Below, in pieces: positions 33,501 to 45,523 of a DNA stretch of 64,000 nucleotides. The DNA is from Trebouxia sp. TZW2008 (taxonomy: Eukaryota; Chlorophyta; Trebouxiophyceae; Trebouxiales; Trebouxiaceae). The position numbers were made by a program, and so were the translations under genes. The notes beneath the pieces are model-generated. The model searched no databases, was not told the DNA's origin, and saw nothing but the letters and a program-made list of their open reading frames with translations. The DNA lies in the NCBI GenBank assembly GCA_002118135.1, contig BDIU01000201.1, positions 400,721 through 464,720 of the forward strand. The letters are read 5' to 3'. Position 1 is the stretch's first letter. Every line of letters starts with the position of its first letter.

Positions 33501-36500
33501 AGCACAGAGGAGAAGAAAGACGAGATGTCTCGCGTCAGCTTGGAACCCACGCTTGGTACGCCACATGCATTCGATTCCACTGGAGTCACTGCTGTTGGCA
33601 GTCTAGAAATATCATACACAAGCACTCAGGAACATATGCAAATTTGTCAAACTGCAGCTCCTGCACCTTTCAAGACAGGAACTGGATGTGACCCTAGTCT
33701 ACTAGCCAAGCACAATTGTGCAAGCTGTTTTGTGTAACTGTGCCTAAATTAGCATTATGACACCATGACCTGAGTTGCTTGCCCATCTTGGGCACGCACA
33801 AGGCATATTTGTGATGCTGCCAAATATGCATGTCTGCCTTGAGCGCCACAAATGGCCATCTGCATTTATCGTGTGCACATTAGACCTGCAGACATCTGTG
33901 CATGCAGAGTCATTGGCTGACCAGCAGGACGCTGAAGGCTTCAAGCAGCACCTGCCTGCTGCTGTCCAACTGTTTCAGCAGCAGTTTGAAGTGGCAGACA
34001 GCTGTTTCATCAAAAATGCACATCAGATGGCCCATGCTGGACGTTTACAGCATGACTCAGTTGACAAACAACAGTATCTAGCAAATATTTGGGAGGTCAA
34101 TGGCTTCAAGACGATCATTGATGCTGTCATGACAGTGCTTGATCAGGTGAGCAAAGCTAAGCACCAACAAGCCTGAGCCGTTTGTTCCATATGCAATTGA
34201 GGGCCTGTATCAGCTTGTTGCACATCTAAAGCGATGTGCTGTCCATTTGTTGCATGACATGCCATGGTGGCAGCAGTGCCCGGCATGATTGTGTTCATCT
34301 CAACCACGTGCTGTTTTGCTTGTTACCACTGATGCTGCATGCCTCCATAAGCTCCACCCACCTAAATCACTGTGCCTGTCAGACTGAGTAGTTTGATTGA
34401 GTGACAGTAGCATGACTGCTGTGTGCATGCACTGCAGGCAAACAAGAGAGGCATTGCTGTCTCAGAAGGCACACCTCTGGCAGACCTAGACAGCTTGCAA
34501 AGCAGACTTGTCCAGCACAAGGATCTGCTGGCTGCCTTTGCATATGCAGCTGAGGACACTGTGCACACATGGACTATTGACAGTCTGACGCACAGCAAAC
34601 TTGTTCTAGCAGAGAAAGCCAAGCAGCTCAAAGCAAATCCTGCTGCTGTTACTAATGCAGCAAAGCGGGCTGCACAGCAGGTGCTTGCAGAAGCCTCAAA
34701 ACAGGGTACTCAGGCATCCAGTAGCGTCGCTATGCAGAGTGATCTGGCGCCATATAAGCAGCTGTTAGTTGATCGTCCAGCTTTCAGTGAGGAGCACAAG
34801 CCTCTTCCACAGACCCCGCCACAGGAATGCAACGACACTCAGGCTAGATGCTCGGCTGAGCTGCTTGCAGCAGGAGACTTGCACAAGGAGAATGATGACC
34901 GTTTCAATGCCATCACCCAGGCCTTGGGAGATGCTGCACATCAGCCTGTCAGCACTGAAGACAGCTCCACACAAGGTCATAGTGATAGCTCTCAAGACAC
35001 ACTGTGCTGCATTTTTATGTTAGAAAGACAGCATGATCCATTTGCTGTTGTGCAGGCTTGCATTCTTGCACAGCTGCATCTTGCAATGCGCATAACATGT
35101 ACTGCTGCGTTGGAAAATGGCATTGATCTTTGCGTGCATTTTGTCACGCTGTTCAGATCTAAGTTGATGCCCAAAACACTGTCACTAACATGGCAATTTG
35201 TTGACGCAGGAGCGACGGACCAGGCATGGCACAGGTGTGTGCCGCTATACTCACATCTGATGCATCAGCTGAAGTACTTGCCAATCAGCAGGAAGATTGA
35301 GATAGCACGCTTGGTGGGGTCAGGTGATGACAACATGACTGTGCTGAAGTCCTTTGGGCAGACCCTGGAGCAAGTGCATGAGATCAGCGCTTTACGCCAG
35401 CAGGTGAGATGCCAAGTCATGTCAATTTTGCCATGAGGCATGCTTTTGAACCTGCGCTGATGTGTCAAACATTTTTGCCCCTGCTAGCCAACGCCCAGCA
35501 ATGCATCCCTCCAAAATTGCCTATACCTGCCTGCTGCTGTGTCGCGATGGGTGGCTATCTGTTGCGCCCGCATGCATGCAGGCTCCCTTGCCACCATGCT
35601 TTCACATGTTCATTCAGTGGCTGTACAACTTGACCTATGTTTCGTCACTTCAGGGGTTGCAACAGGAGCGACTCTCCCAGATGAACAGCGTGATGGAGCG
35701 TCTAGCCCTGATCTGCAGCTTTGCCTCACTTCAATGCCAGCCTGATGCTGTCTTAGACATGCCAGACCGGGTGCGTGCTGCAGCACAGCAGTTTGTCAAT
35801 TTGTCACTCAAAGACAGGGGCTTGCTGAGCAAGCTTGCTAGCCATGTTGAAGAGTACCTGGCTCAAAAGGTTGTCAGAAAGCCTTCGATGAGCGTGTCCA
35901 ATAGTGATGCATTGAATGAGTTGTCAGCAGATGGCTCTGACTCAGATGACAGCCAGATGTCTGCTGGTCCTGCAGACAGGTCCCCAGTTACGTCGCCAGC
36001 TGCACTGGACAAGCAGGTGATTCAGACCCCTGCTGCAGCATCAGCAACAAAAACGGCAAAATCACCAGCAGCCGTTGATGCTGCAGTCAGCAGCACTCAG
36101 GACAGTGGTCAGCGCCAGCCTAATCAAGCAGCCCCTCAATACAAGGCTGAGAGTGGTGCAAGTCAACAGCCACCCACAAGCTTACAGCCTGGGCCTGTTG
36201 CTAGTGCTGAGGGTGCCGCAGTCACGCAGCAGACCCCAAAGACTGCGCCTGTGGCTCAAGAGAGTGCAGCACTCAGCCGTAAGTCAACGGCCAGCAGGGT
36301 TGTTGGCAGCAGCAATCAGGATGCAGATTTGCCTGCACCAACCGGCAACACATCTCAGGCAGCTGCAAGTGGCAGCACTGCTCAGGCCACAGCTGATACT
36401 AGGGCAGCCCATGCGGCGGAGCCTAGATCAGATGCAACGCCAAACCAGAGCGTCGGCCAGAGCTCAGATGCTGCAGTTGGTTCAGCAGCATCAACAGGTA

Positions 36501-39500
36501 CACAGTCCACCAATCAGGAGGTAGCGAGTAGCTCACAGCCCAGAATAGGCGCCAAGGCCAGCACAGTCATGCCCAGCCCTGCAACAGCACCAACACCTGC
36601 CCAAGGCGTTAAGGCAGGCAGCTTAGCAGGTCCTTCACCTCAGTCAGACAGCGAGGCAAAGACTGCCCTGCCTGCAAAGCTGACTCAGCAAGCCAGCACA
36701 GTAGCTGATGGCATAGCTGCCCACAGGCCAGCCCCTGCTAAGACTATTCTCCGCGCTGCTGCAACGCCCTACACGCCTGTCAATCCAGCTGCAGCTGCTG
36801 CCAAGGCTAAGACTGTGGCTCAAAACCTGGCTGGAGCAAAGCCAAGTGCAATGGCAGCAGCTAGAGACCAAGCCAAGCCTGCTGTGCCAGGTAAGTATCT
36901 GCCCATGCATAGGTCCTTGCGCACTTTGCTAACACAGTCTGCTCAGCTAATCAACGTAAATGGCAAACGCCAGTGCTCTGGATTGTTGGGCAGTGAGTGC
37001 TGTATTGTGGTCAACATGCAGCATCATCATAGGCTCTGCAAAGGTGCACGCATGGACAACTGGTGCAATTGAGAATGCCAAAAGTTTGTTCCTGTTCCAA
37101 ACAGACATTGTGAATGCAGGGAGGGCGTTGACAGCTCGTGCTGTGCCACAGCCCAACTCTGGTGCAAGGGGCCCCCCAGCAACCCCTCAACCCAAAGCCC
37201 CTCAGCCCCCTGATGAGGTGTCCCAAGCGCACGACAAGGGCAAAGGCATTCTGATGGGTATGTTTACAATGTATTGACGCACTTGTCCGATCCTGCCAGC
37301 ATCTTTTGCAGGCGTCACGAACAGCAACGTGGCCGCTTGTTTGCTGATCAGAGTGCATTACCTGCATTAGCCTTTCCTTCTGGCTGAGTTGTCTTGCGCA
37401 AGCTAGTGCTTGACATCTGTCATCAAGATGTGAGACACACTGAGAGCATCTCTCAGCTTGACGCTGAGCCAGCCCATTCTGACCTTGCTTCAGGGCATGG
37501 CGGAGTCACCGGCGCACTTCAGCCTGGTCACCTTGCAAAGCAAGCCGCCTTGGACAGAGCCAGAGGTCCTATTGGTCCTTCTAACCCCCCTCCCACACTG
37601 AGCGCTGCAAGAGGCAAGCAGCCGTCTGCTGCCAGACAGCCAGATGCTGTCCACGCTGAAAGGCCTGTCAGCAAGGCTGCACCTGCAATGCCTGCAAGGC
37701 CTATTAGCAAGGCTGCGCCTGCAGCTGCTGAAAGTCCTGTTAGCAAAGCTGTGCCTGCAGTTCCTGAAAGGCCTGTTGGCAGGGCTGTGCCTGGGGGTCC
37801 AGAGCACAAAGCTGACAATAGCAGCGTCCGAGCTCAGACTCAGCCTGCCAAATTGGACTCACCAAGATCAGTGGCGAGCAGTGCAAGAGGTAGACAATTG
37901 CTGATTTGTACACATTCACAACCACTCTCGCTCCTCACATGAAATTGATGCACGTCAAACTTGCTTCGCAGCAAGGAAAGACACCTATTCATCTTTATCC
38001 ATGCAGTCAGTTGTGATTATTGTCTTGGACACCCAAAACGGGCTCATACAGACAGTGTCAAGTCACATACTCATCTTGCGTGAAAGTCTACAATGACTGC
38101 CCAACATGCTGTATCCAGTCATCAGGGCTCTTTGCATGAGACACCTAACAGCAATGACTGTTGCCCATCACATTCAGGCGATTCCTGTGTTTCATGCGCG
38201 TCGTCGGCTTAGTGATGTCAGGCCAAGCAAGGCTCGGCCCATCAATGCTTGTTACACTGGTCATGACAGTGTACCTTGCTTTGCTTCAGGCAGTCAATCC
38301 TCAGGGGCACCTCCAGCAAGCCCTGCAAGCAGTGATGGGAACCTGTCGCAGCACGGCAAGACTGCAAGGCAGCGCAGGACTGAAGCCAGGCAGCAAGATC
38401 AAGCGGAGACTTCAGCAGCTGCTGTTTCTGCTGCTGGCGCTAGGCTGCTGGAGGAGCCTCAGCAGAAGCTAACCAAAAAGCAGAGGCGTGCACAGCGCAA
38501 GGAGCAAACCACAGCTGTTGCAGACACTTCTGAATCAGCAGCATCAGCACCAGCAGCGACATTGCCTCAGGCAGAAGCTGATGTAGAGCCCGGCACTGCA
38601 AAAGCGTCTTTGCCACCTGTAGACACTGCACGCCCTGCAGCAGCGGCAGGAGTCGCTTCACCTTCTGCAGACAGTGCTGCACAGGCCCCTGCTGTGCGGG
38701 CAACAATTGCTGCTCCTGACAATCAATCAGACCCTGAGGTGGCCACAGTCTCCAAGCCTGCCTCAGATCAGAATCAGCTGTTGGAACAGCCTGCACCTCA
38801 GGCAAAGCCGATTGTCAAAGGGCTCCCCAGACCTCGCTGGGGTGGGGTGGTGAGACCCCCAGGGGGATGGGGTGGGGCTGCCCGCAAGCAGAAACAGCGT
38901 GCTGCTGCTGCACCTGATGCACTAGAGGATACCAGCCAAGTCGCTGCCCCAAGTCCCTCCTCTGAGGCAGTGGCCACCAGCTCAGCAACAGACATCCCCT
39001 CTGGGATTGCTGTTGAGCCGCCAGCAGATGGCGTCTCAGCTGATTCAAATCCGTCTGCATCTGTGGCTGATGCATCTGCACCTGAGTCCACAGCTGTGGG
39101 GACCACAGCACAGGCTGAGCCATTATCAGCGGTTCGCTCACTGCTACCAACAGGCCAGCTAAGTGTTGACACCCACATCAGCCAGCTGGCCTCTCCCGCT
39201 TCCCTGCGCAGCCAGCTCTCACATGCTGAGAGCAGTGCCATGGGGGCAGCTGCTGTTGCTCATGCTGCTGTTGAGGCACCTGGCACATTTGACCCATTGT
39301 CAGACACATTCCTTGAGGAGCTGCTGAGGGGTAACTTCCAGCCTTCCCGCAGCAACTCCTGTGACCAGAACGTGCATGTTGACACCCCTTTTGAGGCAGC
39401 TGCTCACCAGCCTCAGATAGCAGAGCCAATATCAAGGAGCGCGTCTGGGCCTCTGCCAAGGACAGCAGCTGGGTATGCATCTTCAGAGAATGATGCCAGT

Positions 39501-40989
39501 AGCACAGGTGAGCAGACTTTGACAGCCTTCCAGAAACCTTCCAAAATAATGACAGCTTGCCCCAAACTTCAGCAACTTCTCCTTTCCCTGCCACGCCTTG
39601 CCTCATCATCTGGCTGGATCTTGCAGCAGTGACCCGTGATGTCCTCCTTCTCAGAAATGCCCACTGTCCAAATCCCTTCTCAACCCATCAGTTACTTGTA
39701 TCATGCCTGACACATTGGCGCCATTGTATTGATCATTTCATGACAGATGTTGCATCACAATCGTTTATGCATTTGGTTATTTGTTAAGTGTTTGAGTACT
39801 GCGTACGGGAACTCATGTTTTTGTATGTCTTTGAGACGCTTGATGTGTAATGTCGAAAATTTGACCCACACAGATCTTGTCAAACCCTGCAGGTGAGCCA
39901 GCAGCAGCTGTAGCACAGGCTGTGGAGATAGCAGAAGAGCAGGCAAGAGCTGCAGCAGCAAAGCCTAAGCCTAAGTCAAGCAGGGGCAGGACAGTCCAGA
40001 AAGCATCAGAGGCATCCACTAGCTCAGTGGAGCGTGTTCGGCAGCAATTGATGATGGAAAAGCCCAAGCCTCGCAGGCGTCCCAGGGCGACTGTGCAAGC
40101 CAGCTATGCTGCGGCTGTCAACGGTGATGCTCATGCCTACCGTGCATTGCAATTTGAGTGCACTGATGGTATTGCGACACTGTCTCGTGCACACAGCAAT
40201 CCGCATGTGATTTCACTGCGACCTGTATGTCATCTCTTGGGACTGATGCTGAGCCCAAGTTGTCAGAATAGTGCATTGCCGCTGCGATTTGATTTGTGTT
40301 GCTTGATGGAACACTTTCTGGACTTGTCTTCAATGTTGGCTTGCTTGTCTGCAGAGACGACAGCGATGTCTGACTCAACAGCGTTGTCTGACAATGAGAT
40401 CATGTTCAAGCTGGAGGAGGACTTCACGTGCCCCATCACTCAGGTAAGAAGCAGCTAGGCATCTTGCTAGTAGCAGCTTACGGAATCGTATTCTTATGAT
40501 TCCCTAGCATCCGTCCTTCTTATTTGTACTGACAGGAGTTGTGCAAAAAGAAATGTTCTTGCTGCAAGGCTACAGTACCTACCGTAGCACACAGAGCTTG
40601 CTGCCTATGATTGCATGCCAAGTTCTGCAATGTTGGTACAGATGCAGGGCACTAGCTTGTGGTGTGGTTGCAAGTTGTGTCAGGCGTTTTTAGGGAAAGC
40701 ACTTGGCATGCGCAAGCCAAGTCCTGCATCGCAAAACCTTAGCTGGCCTGACGTACAAGCTTTGCTGCAGGAGTTCTTCAAAGATCCTGTGACAGCAGCA
40801 GATGGCTACAACTATGAGCACTACGCTATCACAGACTGGTTGTCCAAGCATGACACATCCCCAATGACTAACCTCCCGTTGTCTCACCGTAAGCTCACCT
40901 CCAACGCGAGCCTCAAGGCTGCCATGCAAGACCTCCTGAAGCAGCTGAGTCCTGCTGGGCAGCTTGAGGCCGCAAGCTACATGAGCTGA
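30556..40989 (+). CDS. Very long protein with C-terminal U-box (putative E3 ubiquitin ligase)
   Basis: About 16 exons on one strand, with joins that are mostly phase-consistent, suggest one protein of roughly 2,000 residues. Main exons: 30556-31247, 31441-31674, 31874-32361, about 32700-32929, 33352-, about 33892-34146, 34439-34974, 35209-35403, 35654-36891, 37120-37257, 37492-37889, 38290-39508, 39894-40122, about 40354-40442, 40768-40989. The N-terminal third is helical and unrecognised. Residues from 35900 to 40100 are a Ser/Ala/Pro/Gln-rich low-complexity stretch with GLPRPRWGGVVRPPGGWGG. The last two exons join as FTCPITQ-EFFKDPVTAADGYNYE and then WLSKHDTSPMTNLPLSHRKL, a typical U-box that binds E2 enzymes. 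Two genes fused by my reading remains possible, since joins near 32640 and 33560-33892 are not resolved. The intron after 32929 has a GC donor (CAG|GCAAGT). Confidence 0.7.
37661..37804 (+). repeat. Four coding repeats of 12 residues (36 bp) in the U-box gene
   Basis: Consecutive units RPVSKAAPAMPA, RPISKAAPAAAE, SPVSKAVPAVPE and RPVGRAVPGGPE lie inside the exon 37492-37889. The spacing is exactly 36 bp, so frame is kept. This is a low-complexity Pro/Ala linker grown by tandem duplication within coding sequence. Confidence 0.92.
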
Positions 40990-41716
40990 AAAATATGACT
41001 TGGATGTCGTGTAGAGTGAGGATTTGGCCTGCCCAAAGCTGTGTGTTGAAACACTTGACAACAAAAGAGATGCAAACAAATGAGGTGCATTGGTGTGTGT
41101 ACATGATCAGGAGCCACTTGTGCAATAGGCGTGCGTGAGTAACAGCTCTTTGAAATGTAACAGTTTCTGACAGGCATTGTTGTATAGAACAATATTCTGT
41201 GACCAGCATCAAGTCATGCAGATAGTCTGCACACAGTTGTTGGTCTCTGTACAGAGTGCCTGACACAGCAGTCAGATTGTTCTTTAGGTATGGTGACATT
41301 TTCTGCGATGTACATGTGTGAGCTGGACAAGAGCAAGATGACTAGAATTCTTGAGCAGCTTACGCGAATTGAAGGCTTAGAGCATGACATGCAGTCTAGT
41401 GGTGGCTTTGGAGTTTGACTAAGCAGTATCTGTTAGCTGCCTCTGCCCGTTTATACATGAGGGTCACATGAAACACGGCAATGCCAGTATGCACCTGCTT
41501 GATGGCATTGCCATTTTTTCTTTGTTGACAAATTGTCACTGGCACCGTGTCCTTCAATGGCTGTTGTGAAGTATCAAAGTCATTTCTTGGTGCGTCTGAC
41601 AATAATTTTCGTGTCTCTGTTAATGCTGGTACAAATGGAAGGCTTCTACTGCAATTCGTCGATGAATTGGTGCAGTTCAGGTCAGGGCATCGCAGGATCG
41701 TGCGTCACAGCGAAGC
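40990..41716. other. Downstream of the U-box gene
   Basis: No convincing gene. TGTAA at 41156-41160, about 165 bp after the U-box stop, fits the green-algal polyadenylation signal. Short ORFs on both strands lack family support. Confidence 0.45.
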
Positions 41717-41762
41717 TCAATGATGATTCCCTGGTTGAGGTTTTGCAGAACTCACCACCAAC

Positions 41763-42067
41763 TTTGCGCGTTGCCAACAGACGTTTTCGGCCTGGTCAGT
41801 ATCTGCTGTTGATGCCATCGTGAGCAGGCGCTGCCGAGCTTTGAGCTTCCTATCTGCTCGCAAACACCACGAATCTGGTCCTTCAAAGTTTGGGATCATA
41901 AGCCGTTTGCGCAATGCAATCTGCATTGCATCAACAACTATCGACAAGGGTCCACTGTACACATTCAGCGCCTGTAACATCTCACCACCTGCCCTGTCGA
42001 CTTCTGCGGCCAAGGTAGATTTATCGCCGATGGGCATGCCTTCTGCCAGTAGCACATTCCATCCCAT
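41763..42067 (-). CDS. Uncertain small ORF antisense to the MET1 upstream region
   Basis: Open frame beginning MGWNVLLAEGMPIGDKSTLA, with AAEVDRAGGEMLQALNVYSG and IVVDAMQIALRKRLMIPNF, ending before a strong GTTG|GTGAGT donor-like site. The sequence looks protein-like (amphipathic helix, balanced composition) but I recognise no family, and no clear second exon follows. Its ATG is 5 bp from the inferred MET1 start, so one of the two starts is probably wrong. Confidence 0.3.
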
Positions 42068-42072
42068 GTCGG

Positions 42073-44964
42073 ATGTGTAACTCAGTATCGATATACCCTT
42101 TGCTCAGGGCTTGCACACGTAGCCAAACAAGGCAGGTGCCGTTTGCTTTCAAGACAAGCCAGGTGAGACAGTACTGACTGCAGGCCTTGCAGTTACCGTA
42201 TGCCTCCTGAAGATGTTGATGAAACTACTTGCATGCAGGCACCTGGTCGCTTTCAGCACATCTGCAGGGCTGCAGAAGTCAAGTCTGAAGCAACTGACAC
42301 TGAGAAACCTGAAGGTGGCACTGCAAAAGGCACGGTCTTTGAGGTGAATGCCGTTTTTGCGAATGTGACTCATTGCTGACATGATCAATCCCTGATACTT
42401 GGTGCGCAATTACAGGTTGAGCTCACTAAGCCCCTAGGCTTGCGGTACACTCGAGGAAGCGATGGTGGCGCATATATTATGAACTCAGATCCTAATCTGG
42501 GCAACACAGACGACAGGATTCAGGTGCTGATTCACTTCTTGGGGGACGCTCGCTTTGCACTGTGTCCTGTTTTCAGTGTGCAAGCTGCGACCTGAATGTG
42601 TAAGGAGGACCAACACTCAGCCAACACGATTGCTGCTGTATATGCTCATGAAACGTGGCTTGATGCAGCCTGGGGATAAGATACTGAAGGTCAGCGCATC
42701 ATTTGGTACAGATATCTGGGATGCCATCAACTACGGACAGGTCATGTATGCAATCAGAACCCGCAATGGAGGAGTGTACTTGAAACTTCAAAGTAATGGA
42801 GGTGACACTACAGTCATGCAGGTAAAGCTAGATACTACTTACAGGAAGGTGCCTCACACATGATCCTGTAAGCAACACAATGCTACCCATCAACTGCATC
42901 ATATGCCTTGCTGTCAGACCTTTTGAGGATACATTGACTTGTCCTGCCGTTCATTTTTGTCATATGCTGTTGATGTCATGATCAATGTCAAATGCAACAT
43001 GCATCAGCAGCAGCAGCAGCATCAATTGCTTGACGCAACGCTGCCCTCAGCAGCAGTGGCGCATGCAGCAGTGTGGCTGTCATTCAGCTGTGCACGTATG
43101 CAGCAAGTCTTGCCAGCCTACCTTATGCTGATTATTTTCGCCTCGGCATGAGCTTCAGTCATGCCTGCTTGATGCTCAGCCAGCGTGCAGCACGTTGTAA
43201 CTGCTCACTGCCACTGTTGACGCATGTCAGGCTGAGGTCCTGTCTTGTGCAGGAAAAGGATTCAGATTCAGCAAAGCAATGGAAACAGGAGCGGTCAGGA
43301 GGTGACTATGGAGCGGGCACCAAGGAAATGCAGACTAAGAACTACATCAGCAGAAAAGAAACTGAGCGGAAAAGGCGAGAGCTGTTCGATGATGCCCTAG
43401 AAAAGTTCCAGAAGAAAGACATTGAGGGGGTGGGTCCTTTGCCACCCTGCACGTTCCATACATCTCAATCAGCCGCTGTTTATTGCATTAGGGCCTGCTT
43501 GTGTCCATCAAAAATCTGCCAACAGATTCGTGGCCAAACTTTCACTAGTGTCTTATTTTGACATCATCTTGTGGAGCACTCAGTCGAATGCATATGTGCA
43601 AGCATGACTTGCAGCATCAGTTGATTCAGCTGCAGGACCCGACAAGCACATGCCAAAAAGGGCAGGCCTACTGTATGCACTGTGTGGTTTATAAGGTCAA
43701 AGTCTCATAGATGTGCTACTTGCACGCACATGAGCAAGGCAGAACAGACATGCCCAGTCTGGTCTTTTCGTTTTGGAGCGATGTAACTGTTCAGCTATCT
43801 CGGCGCTTGTGCAGCTTGATGTCTGCAGCTGCTAATTTAAGCAAGGGAACAGCTTCTGCTCACCTTGTTCTGCACAGGGTGCTCATGCACCAACAAGTCT
43901 TGTCTCTAGGTGTTCTACAGCTTGCTGCAGCAGTCTGCTGGTAGCACTGAGTTGACTTGGCTGCATGACATTTCTGATAGCAATCTGCTGAGTTGATTGC
44001 AGGCATTGGTAGACTTTGAGGAGGTGTTGGGATTAGAGCCAGCAGGATACCTTGGTGACAACTTTTCACGCCACACACAGCTGTACCAGGTCTCACAGTA
44101 CAATGTTGCTTGCTGCTACTCAGCACTTGATCAGGTGAACACTGTGCCAAAATGTAGTGCAAGTCTGCAAAACCTTGCGCTGAAACATGTGTCAATGTTG
44201 TGTCCTAAAAGCATGTGTGGTCATTTGCAATGCAGCAAGCCTATTTGCCTCTCAGCACACCTGCCTCCTTTGCATTAGCAACGGGAAATACATATGCCTG
44301 CGACTGTCACAGTAGCTGTGTGACCATAACTGCCTCTTTACACAGAGGCTCCCGTCATGATGTCTAATGGCGTAGACTTTCCTTTTCTGTGTGACATGGA
44401 CAGATCAGGGACTGCCAGCGTCTGTTGCATAACTGTTGATGCATCAATTGCATGCGTCAGCTATGCTGCGTTGTGCTGCGAGATTGATTGCAAACTTGTC
44501 TATGACCTTGAGTTTGCTGCAATTTGCATATTGGCCCTGCCAAGTCCGGGCAGCAGGATACCAGGTTGTTATCTATGTTGGCAGGTGGATGCGGGGTTGG
44601 AAGCACTTGACTCTGCAATGAAAACAGGCTTTCAGCAGTTTGACAAGATAAGGTCTGATCCAAACCTAGAAAATCTACGAAAGGATGAAGCTAGATTCAA
44701 AGAGACTGTTGAAAAGTATGATGAGGATTCCTTGCAGTTCAACTTTGGGTAAGTTGGCCGCTTTCTTCAACAAGCTTGTGCAACCATGTTTCCTGTCAAG
44801 TTGGTGTGGCATCATACGCTTCATCTCGTAAGTTGTGCAAATTGTGACCACAAGCATTTCAACTTTCATTTATCAGTCAGCAAAGTCCTCTTGATGGCTG
44901 CAGGGGCTTCAAGAAAATGTTTGGCATTGGCAGAAAAGTTGACAAGAGCAAAGACAAGCAATGA
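42073..44964 (+). CDS. TEF30: MET1/TEF30-like thylakoid PDZ-TPR protein, photosystem II assembly and repair
   Basis: In plants and Chlamydomonas this thylakoid-associated protein helps assemble and repair photosystem II supercomplexes. Eight exons, all in phase: 42073-42162, 42238-42342, 42416-42522, 42669-42821, about 43252-43429, about 44003-44134, about 44584-44748 and about 44903-44964. Exons 1-2 form a transit peptide ([20 protein letters not shown], then [17 protein letters not shown]; cleavage probably near CRA|A). The PDZ domain begins [20 protein letters not shown] and continues [17 protein letters not shown] and [15 protein letters not shown] charged linker follows, then a TPR region: [32 protein letters not shown] and [20 protein letters not shown]. 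The tail [19 protein letters not shown] matches the conserved end of the family. The start is the only in-phase ATG I found that gives a transit peptide. Confidence 0.9.
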
Positions 44965-45523
44965 CACATGAGGCCTGTTTCATACCCTACTGATATTCCT
45001 TTGTCCCAGAGAAACCAGTTGTTACAGCCCTGTTTGCAACATGGAGAGTTCTTGCTGACTCTGTGGTCCTGACTGTCTGGCTTCCCATGTTTTTCCATAG
45101 CAGGTCTGTAGTGAAGGCTAGCATGTGCATGTTGCTGCGTTTCACAATGTGTGCATCGATGCTTGCTGCTTAGCCTGAGATGCAGGCTGAATCCTTGTCA
45201 GCCGTTGAGTGTTGACCTTAGCAGAAACATTCTTTCAGCTGGTGTACATTGTGAGGTGCATTGTGTCTGCTGTCAATTGTTCACTGATTGTAATCCAGCG
45301 TGAAACCGATTGTGATGTAACGCACCCATGATGTCGTGCAACCAGCATGCAACTCTTCACTGAAGATGACAAGTGTCGTATAAAGCGCCATGACTCAGCG
45401 CATAGGAAACATCTGTTCGGTGCTTTGGCAAGGCGTTTGTTGCAGCATGATGGTGATTGTGGCGACAAGCTTGATAGCCGTCAGAATAACATTTTTGAGC
45501 TGTACATGCTGTTGAGATTAAAT
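44965..45523. other. Convergent intergenic region, MET1 and valyl-tRNA synthetase
   Basis: About 560 bp with both 3' UTRs. A TGTAA motif lies near 45315. No gene or repeat is supported. Confidence 0.5.

Noticed and set aside
38440..39609. Long minus-strand ORFs opposite the U-box gene's low-complexity exon
   Set aside because: Antisense of Ala/Gln/Ser-rich GC-rich coding sequence is often open. No motif or splice signals support them.
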